Below are positions 5,074 through 9,567 of a stretch of 9,567 nt of DNA, piece by piece. The translations under genes and the position numbers were made by a program. The first letter of the stretch is position 1. The number at the start of each line of letters is the position of its first letter. The notes under the pieces are model-generated. The model ran no database searches. It saw only the letters and a program-made list of their open reading frames with translations, and had not been told where the DNA came from. Source of the stretch: Akkermansiaceae bacterium (GTDB lineage: Bacteria > Verrucomicrobiota > Verrucomicrobiia > Verrucomicrobiales > Akkermansiaceae); assembly GCA_018676385.1 (NCBI GenBank), contig JABHEX010000124.1, forward strand, positions 1-9,567, given 5' to 3'.

Positions 5074-7419
5074 ATGAAAATCAAGAGTTATCTAAGATTA
5101 TACAATCTATGCCTACTCACTCTCAGCAGCTCAACCCTAGCCGGCGAGCTCGAGTTCAACCGCGACATCAGACCAATCCTCTCGGAAAACTGCTTCCATT
5201 GCCACGGCCCAGATGAAGAAACGCGCGAAGCAAAACTTCGACTCGACACCCGTGAAGGGGCCTTAAAAAAAGACGCCATCGTACCGGGAAAACCAGATGA
5301 CAGCGAGGTGATGTATCGTATCACTACCGACGATGAAGACGATCTCATGCCCCCACCAGAGCATCATCTTGAATTGAGCAAAAAGGACATCGCAATCCTC
5401 GAACAATGGATCAAAGAGGGCGCAGAGTATCAACAACACTGGTCCTTCGAGAAGCCGAAGCCATCAGGTGACGGCAAACTCAGAGAGATCATCGATACCG
5501 AAATCCAAAAATACCTGAGCAAGGAAAAACTCAAAGCCTCACCAGCCGCCACCCGCGAGACAATTATTCGCCGCCTCTCACTAGATCTCCGCGGACTCCC
5601 CCCGAAACTCACCGAAATTGACGCCTTCATCGCCGATAACTCACCGGATGCATATGAGAAACTCGTCGACCGCATGCTGTCGTCACCACAAACCGCCGAG
5701 CGACTGGCGCTCGACTGGCTCGATGTAGCCCGCTTCTCAGACACAAATGGCTACTCGATCGACGACCACCGCGACATGTGGGTCTGGCGCGACTGGGTCA
5801 TCCACGCGTTTATGAACAACAAACGCTACGATACTTTCCTAACCGAACAACTCGCCGGCGACCTCATCCCCAATGCCACTCCGGAACAAATCATGGCTAC
5901 CGGATTTCTGCGCAACAGCATGAACACACACGAAGGCGGCACCATTGCTGAAGAATACCGCGTTGCCTACATCGCAGACAAAATCGATACCGTCTCATCC
6001 GCCTTCATGGGGTTAACGATGAAGTGCGCGCAATGCCACAATCATAAATACGACCCAATCAGTCAAAAAGACTACTACCGCTTCTACGCCTTCTTTGACT
6101 CAGCCACCGAGAACGGTAAGGGCGCCAAAAACGGCAACACCGCTCCCTTCATTCAAGTCACTTCCCCACTGCACAAAATCTCTGATGCACACAAGGCCCT
6201 GACCGAGCGCGCCAATCATATTAGAAAACTACGCAATGATATCAAACCATCTTCAAAATTATCAAAACGCTTCCACAAATCCCTCGGAATTGAACTGAAA
6301 GTAATCGAAAAACAAATCAAAGACGCTGGTAAAACATCCGTAATGATAATGGACTCACCCGGTAAACGAAAAACCCACATACTCATTCGCGGAGAATACA
6401 ATAACCCCGGTGAAGTAGTCACCGCTGGCATTCCAGAAATTTTTGGTCAACTTCCCAAGAACCAGAAAGCCGACCGTCTTGCTCTCGCTCGTTGGCTCAC
6501 CTCGAAGGATAATCCACTCACAGCCCGAGTCGCCGTGAACCGCTACTGGCAGCTGATTTTCGGCACCGGACTCGTTCGCACCGCTGGGGACTTCGGCTCC
6601 CAAGGCGAATGGCCATCACACCAAGCCCTCATAGACACCTTAGCCGTCCACTTTCAGCAAAACGGCTGGAATATACGAACCCTCTTGAAAGAAATGGTCA
6701 TGTCCAAAACCTACCGCCAAAAATCTAACATGTCTCGCCGCATGCTGGAACATGACCCACAGAACCGATTGCTTGCCCGCGCCCCACGTACACGACTACC
6801 CGCCGAACTCGTCCGCGATAATGCCCTCGCTATAAGCGGCCAACTCAGCCCCAAAATTGGCGGACCAAGCGTCTACCCCGAACAACCCGACGGCCTCTGG
6901 CGGCAGATCAGCCACTTCGGCTACGGAGCATTCACTGCGCAGGCCTACTATCCTGATGCGGGCGACAACGCCACTCGCCGCAGTATGTATAGCTTCTGGA
7001 AACGAACTTCTCCACCACCATCACTTTCCATCTTCGATGCCCCCACCCGTGAAACCTGCACCGTCCGCCGACTGCAAACCAACACACCACTTCAAGCACT
7101 CGTTCTCCTTAACGACCCACAATTTCTGAAAGCAGCGGGAGCCCTTGCCACGCGTATGATCAACGAAGGCGGAAAGACGACAACTAATCGCATCCGTTAC
7201 GCATTTCGCCTCGCTACCTCACGTCTACCGAAAAACGCGGAACTGGACGTACTCAATGCCGCCTACGCAAGAGAAAAGGCGCGCTTCTCCGGCGACCCCA
7301 AAGCCACCAAAGCACTCATTCAAGAATCAGGAAATGCAGGTAATGATACAGATCTTGCCGCTCTCACCATGATCGCATCCACTATCCTCAACCTCAACGA
7401 AACCATCACCAAACAGTAA
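5074..7419 (+). CDS. PSD1 and planctomycete cytochrome c domain-containing protein (PSCyt1-DUF1549-DUF1553)
   Basis: An exported c-type cytochrome fusion of 781 residues; its biochemical role in this family is not established. Residues 1-23 form a signal peptide with likely cleavage after TLA. The PSCyt1 domain follows, with haem motif C40-F-H-C43-H44 and a probable axial Met92 in DLMPPP. DUF1549 (about 135-345) holds a second CxxCH, C318-A-Q-C321-H322, in the family signature CAQCHNHKYDPI. DUF1553 (about 430-740) contains ILIRGEYNNPGE, NRYWQLIFGTGLVRT, KTYRQ and FDAPTRETCTVRR. All three family domains are present and in order, but the linker between DUF1549 and DUF1553 is short and no lectin-like domain is present, making this a compact member. 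No Shine-Dalgarno precedes the ATG. The DUF1501 gene follows after 2 bases, and the PAS-AraC gene is divergent upstream. Periplasmic location and haem attachment are inferred from motifs. Confidence 0.93.
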   Translation: MKIKSYLRLYNLCLLTLSSSTLAGELEFNRDIRPILSENCFHCHGPDEETREAKLRLDTREGALKKDAIVPGKPDDSEVMYRITTDDEDDLMPPPEHHLELSKKDIAILEQWIKEGAEYQQHWSFEKPKPSGDGKLREIIDTEIQKYLSKEKLKASPAATRETIIRRLSLDLRGLPPKLTEIDAFIADNSPDAYEKLVDRMLSSPQTAERLALDWLDVARFSDTNGYSIDDHRDMWVWRDWVIHAFMNNKRYDTFLTEQLAGDLIPNATPEQIMATGFLRNSMNTHEGGTIAEEYRVAYIADKIDTVSSAFMGLTMKCAQCHNHKYDPISQKDYYRFYAFFDSATENGKGAKNGNTAPFIQVTSPLHKISDAHKALTERANHIRKLRNDIKPSSKLSKRFHKSLGIELKVIEKQIKDAGKTSVMIMDSPGKRKTHILIRGEYNNPGEVVTAGIPEIFGQLPKNQKADRLALARWLTSKDNPLTARVAVNRYWQLIFGTGLVRTAGDFGSQGEWPSHQALIDTLAVHFQQNGWNIRTLLKEMVMSKTYRQKSNMSRRMLEHDPQNRLLARAPRTRLPAELVRDNALAISGQLSPKIGGPSVYPEQPDGLWRQISHFGYGAFTAQAYYPDAGDNATRRSMYSFWKRTSPPPSLSIFDAPTRETCTVRRLQTNTPLQALVLLNDPQFLKAAGALATRMINEGGKTTTNRIRYAFRLATSRLPKNAELDVLNAAYAREKARFSGDPKATKALIQESGNAGNDTDLAALTMIASTILNLNETITKQ

Positions 7420-7421
7420 CC

Positions 7422-8837
7422 ATGGCTCAATCAAAGTTTTCACGCCGCGGATTCCTCGGAAAAACCGCTGGCACTCTCGCATACATGGGCACGCCAAGCA
7501 TCATCAGTGCTGGCAATCAAGCCGGCGGTCTCCCTAACCTCCCCCATCACAAAGCTACCGCAAAACGGGTCATCTATCTGTTCCAATCTGGTGGACCCTC
7601 GCACATCGACTTGTTCGATTACAAACCGACTCTCGAAAAACTCCACGGCACTAACTTACCAGATAGCGTGCGCGGTAACCAAAGAGTCACCGGTATGACC
7701 GCAGGACAAAAACAATTTCTAGTCAACAAAACCGTCTCTCCAATCAAACCTCGCGGGCAAAGCGGGGTAACCATCTCCGATCTGTTACCCTACACCTCTG
7801 GCATCGCCGATGACATCTGTCTCGTGAAATCAGTCCACACCGAGGCAATCAACCACGACCCCGGCATCACTTTCATCAACACAGGCTCACAAATCCCAGG
7901 CCTCCCCAGCTTGGGCGCATGGTGTAACTACGGACTGGGTAGTAATAACCGCGATATGCCAGGCTACATTGTTATGCTATCGCAAGGTAAAGGCAAAAAC
8001 CCTGGCCAACCGATATTCTCTCGGTTGTGGGGCAGCGGTTTCATCCCGTCCAGCCACCAAGGCGTTCAACTCCGTGGTGGCGGCACACCAATCCTTTACC
8101 TCGATGATCCGAAAGGAATCGACCGTAAAAGCCGCCGTAAGATGCTCGACGATATCGCCAAACTCAATGCCATGCGCCTTGATCAAAGCGGGGACCCCGA
8201 AATCGCTACCCGCAATTTCCAATACGATATGGCATACCGCATGCAGGCATCAGCACCAGAAATTACCGATCTCACAGACGAACCAGAAAGCACTTTCAAA
8301 CTTTACGGCGAAGACGCACGTATCCCTGGCACTTACGCATACAACTGCCTACTAGCACGCCGCATGGCCGAACGTGACGTACGCTTCATCCAGCTTTTTC
8401 ACCGCGGCTGGGACCAACACAACTCACTCGTCCCCCACCTAACCGCCCAATGCAAAGACACCGATCAAGCATCCGCAGCACTCGTGACCGACCTCAAACA
8501 ACGCGGTATGCTCGACGACACCCTAGTCATCTGGGGCGGTGAGTTTGGTCGCAGCGTTTATAGCCAAGGTAAGATCAACGCCGGCCGCGACCACCACGGC
8601 CGCTGCTTCAGCATGTGGATGGCTGGTGGAGGTATTGCCAGTGGTCGCATGCACGGTGAAACAGATGACTTCTGCTATAACATCACCAAAGATCCCGTAC
8701 ACATCCGCGACCTCACAGCCACCGCACTCCATTGCCTCGGTATTAACGACAAACGCTTCACCTTCAAACATCAAGGCCTGAACCACACCCCAACCGGCGT
8801 TGAGCCAACTAAAGTAGTCACACAGATCTTAGCTTAG
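7422..8837 (+). CDS. DUF1501 domain-containing protein, Tat-exported
   Basis: A 471-residue protein of the DUF1501 family, which belongs to the alkaline phosphatase/sulfatase-like fold; its reaction is unknown. The N terminus carries a twin-arginine signal, S7-R8-R9-G10-F11-L12-G13, followed by a moderately hydrophobic stretch, so it should be exported folded by Tat. Family landmarks in order: LFQSGGPSHIDLFDYKP near residue 52; H145 in INHDPG; H327 and H333 in HRGWDQH; GEFGR (373-377); and GRDHHGRCFSMWMAGGG from residue 388. The conserved His and Asp residues could hold metal (inference). Length is normal. The C-terminal tail (QGLNHTPTGVEPTKVV) departs from the usual GRDFRLTDV-type ending. 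It starts 2 bases after the PSCyt gene stop, so the two are surely one operon and likely act together outside the cytoplasm. The fhs gene converges from downstream, 9 bases away. Confidence 0.93.
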   Translation: MAQSKFSRRGFLGKTAGTLAYMGTPSIISAGNQAGGLPNLPHHKATAKRVIYLFQSGGPSHIDLFDYKPTLEKLHGTNLPDSVRGNQRVTGMTAGQKQFLVNKTVSPIKPRGQSGVTISDLLPYTSGIADDICLVKSVHTEAINHDPGITFINTGSQIPGLPSLGAWCNYGLGSNNRDMPGYIVMLSQGKGKNPGQPIFSRLWGSGFIPSSHQGVQLRGGGTPILYLDDPKGIDRKSRRKMLDDIAKLNAMRLDQSGDPEIATRNFQYDMAYRMQASAPEITDLTDEPESTFKLYGEDARIPGTYAYNCLLARRMAERDVRFIQLFHRGWDQHNSLVPHLTAQCKDTDQASAALVTDLKQRGMLDDTLVIWGGEFGRSVYSQGKINAGRDHHGRCFSMWMAGGGIASGRMHGETDDFCYNITKDPVHIRDLTATALHCLGINDKRFTFKHQGLNHTPTGVEPTKVVTQILA

Positions 8838-8846
8838 CTGCAAACG

Positions 8847-9567
8847 TTAGAACAAACCGACCACCTTACCATCATCATCTAGATCAATCCGATCAGCGGA
8901 TGGAATTTTTGGTAATCCAGGCATCGTCATAATGTCACCACAGATCATGATGACAAACTCAGCACCTGCTGCGAGACGAACCTCACGGACTTTGACAACG
9001 TGATTTTCAGGAGCGCCCAACATCTGGGGATCTGTCGAAAACGAATACTGGGTTTTAGCAACACAAATTGGATATTCTCCAAAGCCATCTTCTTGTAGTC
9101 TCTTGACCTGTGCTCGCACTTTGGTGTCAGCCACAATTTCACTTGCAGAGTAGATTTTTTTAGCAACCGCTTCCATCTTATTCCACAGCGGCAGGTCATC
9201 CTCGTAAGTAAGCTGAAAGTTAGCGGGACATTTATCTATGACATCCACCACAGCTCGGGCAAGGTCTTCTGCACCTTCGCCACCTTTTGCCCAATGCTCC
9301 GCTAGCACGACATCAACCTGTAAATGACCAAGTCGCTGGCGAAGCAGCTCAATCTCAGCCTCGGTGTCGGCAGTGAATCGGTTTATAGCAACAACACATG
9401 GTAGCCCCCAGTGCTCCCGCACATTACGCACATGGCGCTCAAGATTTTTTATACCTTTACCCAGCGCATCGAGGTTCTCTTCAGCAAGATTTTTGACATC
9501 CGCTCCACCATGAAACTTCAATGCCTTAATCGTCGCTACTACCACCGAGGCGTCCGGCTTAAGCCCC
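8847..9567 (-). CDS. fhs: Formate-tetrahydrofolate ligase, C-terminal part (cut by window edge)
   Basis: FTHFS makes 10-formyl-THF from formate, THF and ATP, feeding one-carbon units to purine and formyl-Met-tRNA synthesis, or serving acetogenic-type pathways; cytoplasmic. About 240 of the usual 555-560 residues are visible. The frame enters from the right edge as GLKPDASVVVATIKALK and continues with GLPCVVAINRF, WAKGGEGAEDLA and YGADL-region equivalents. It ends with the highly conserved ICGDIMTMPGLPKIPSA and DDDGKVVGLF, the normal C terminus of the family. The reading frame clearly continues past an internal GTG at 9545, so that codon is not the start. The P-loop-containing N-terminal part lies outside the window. 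The TAA stop faces the DUF1501 stop across 9 bases, with no terminator hairpin between them. Confidence 0.95.
   Translation of the reverse strand, partial: GLKPDASVVVATIKALKFHGGADVKNLAEENLDALGKGIKNLERHVRNVREHWGLPCVVAINRFTADTEAEIELLRQRLGHLQVDVVLAEHWAKGGEGAEDLARAVVDVIDKCPANFQLTYEDDLPLWNKMEAVAKKIYSASEIVADTKVRAQVKRLQEDGFGEYPICVAKTQYSFSTDPQMLGAPENHVVKVREVRLAAGAEFVIMICGDIMTMPGLPKIPSADRIDLDDDGKVVGLF

Noticed and set aside
8582..8606. GC-rich CGGCCG repeats in the DUF1501 gene that might form a hairpin
   Set aside because: They encode the conserved GRDHHGR motif and pair imperfectly; coding constraint explains them.
8523..8786. Frames of about 80-87 residues on both strands inside the DUF1501 gene
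   Set aside because: Low-complexity Ala/Thr/Val shadows of a well-supported gene.
1..9567. Mobile elements, CRISPR arrays, tRNA or riboswitch structures
   Set aside because: No transposase or integrase motifs, no regularly spaced repeats, no cloverleaf or CCA-like 3' ends, and no intergenic space large enough for a typical riboswitch.

Overview
The window reads as a chromosomal segment of a member of the PVC superphylum, most likely Verrucomicrobiota. Three things support this. There is a planctomycete-type cytochrome / DUF1549 / DUF1553 protein paired with a DUF1501 Tat-exported protein, a combination concentrated in that superphylum. IspG is the long three-domain form found in chlamydiae and relatives, Bacteroidetes and plants. 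Shine-Dalgarno sequences are largely missing in front of good genes. Base composition is close to balanced and fairly even. I see no insertion sequence, phage gene, tRNA, rRNA or CRISPR array, so this looks like ordinary housekeeping DNA with one accessory-type pair in the middle.

Layout. (1) 1-993, minus strand: an M14-type zinc carboxypeptidase gene, then ruvA, cut by the window edge; the two overlap by four bases (ATGA). (2) 1043-3884, plus strand: galE (UDP-glucose 4-epimerase), then long-form ispG (MEP isoprenoid pathway), 43 bases apart. (3) 3885-4253: a convergent region holding a small minus-strand gene whose product resembles DUF2103. (4) 4254-5003, minus strand: a cytoplasmic PAS + AraC-type regulator. 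(5) 5074-8837, plus strand: the PSCyt1-DUF1549-DUF1553 protein and the DUF1501 protein, 2 bases apart, transcribed divergently from the regulator across about 70 bases with repeated TAAATC/GATTTA hexamers. (6) 8847-9567, minus strand: the C-terminal part of formate-tetrahydrofolate ligase (fhs), tail to tail with the DUF1501 gene.

How they work together: galE, ispG, ruvA and fhs are independent housekeeping functions (nucleotide sugars, isoprenoid precursors, Holliday junction processing, one-carbon metabolism). The clearest functional unit is the regulator plus the PSCyt/DUF1501 pair. The sequence suggests a small-molecule-sensing regulator controlling an exported, haem-binding two-protein system of unknown biochemical role. 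Unlike many such pairs, no sulfatase or glycoside hydrolase gene lies beside it in this window. The least ordinary items are the DUF2103-like small protein, the candidate operator at 5031-5056, and a perfect 13-bp hairpin inside ispG that sits on one copy of an internally repeated protein motif. I found no clear case of a wholly new system.
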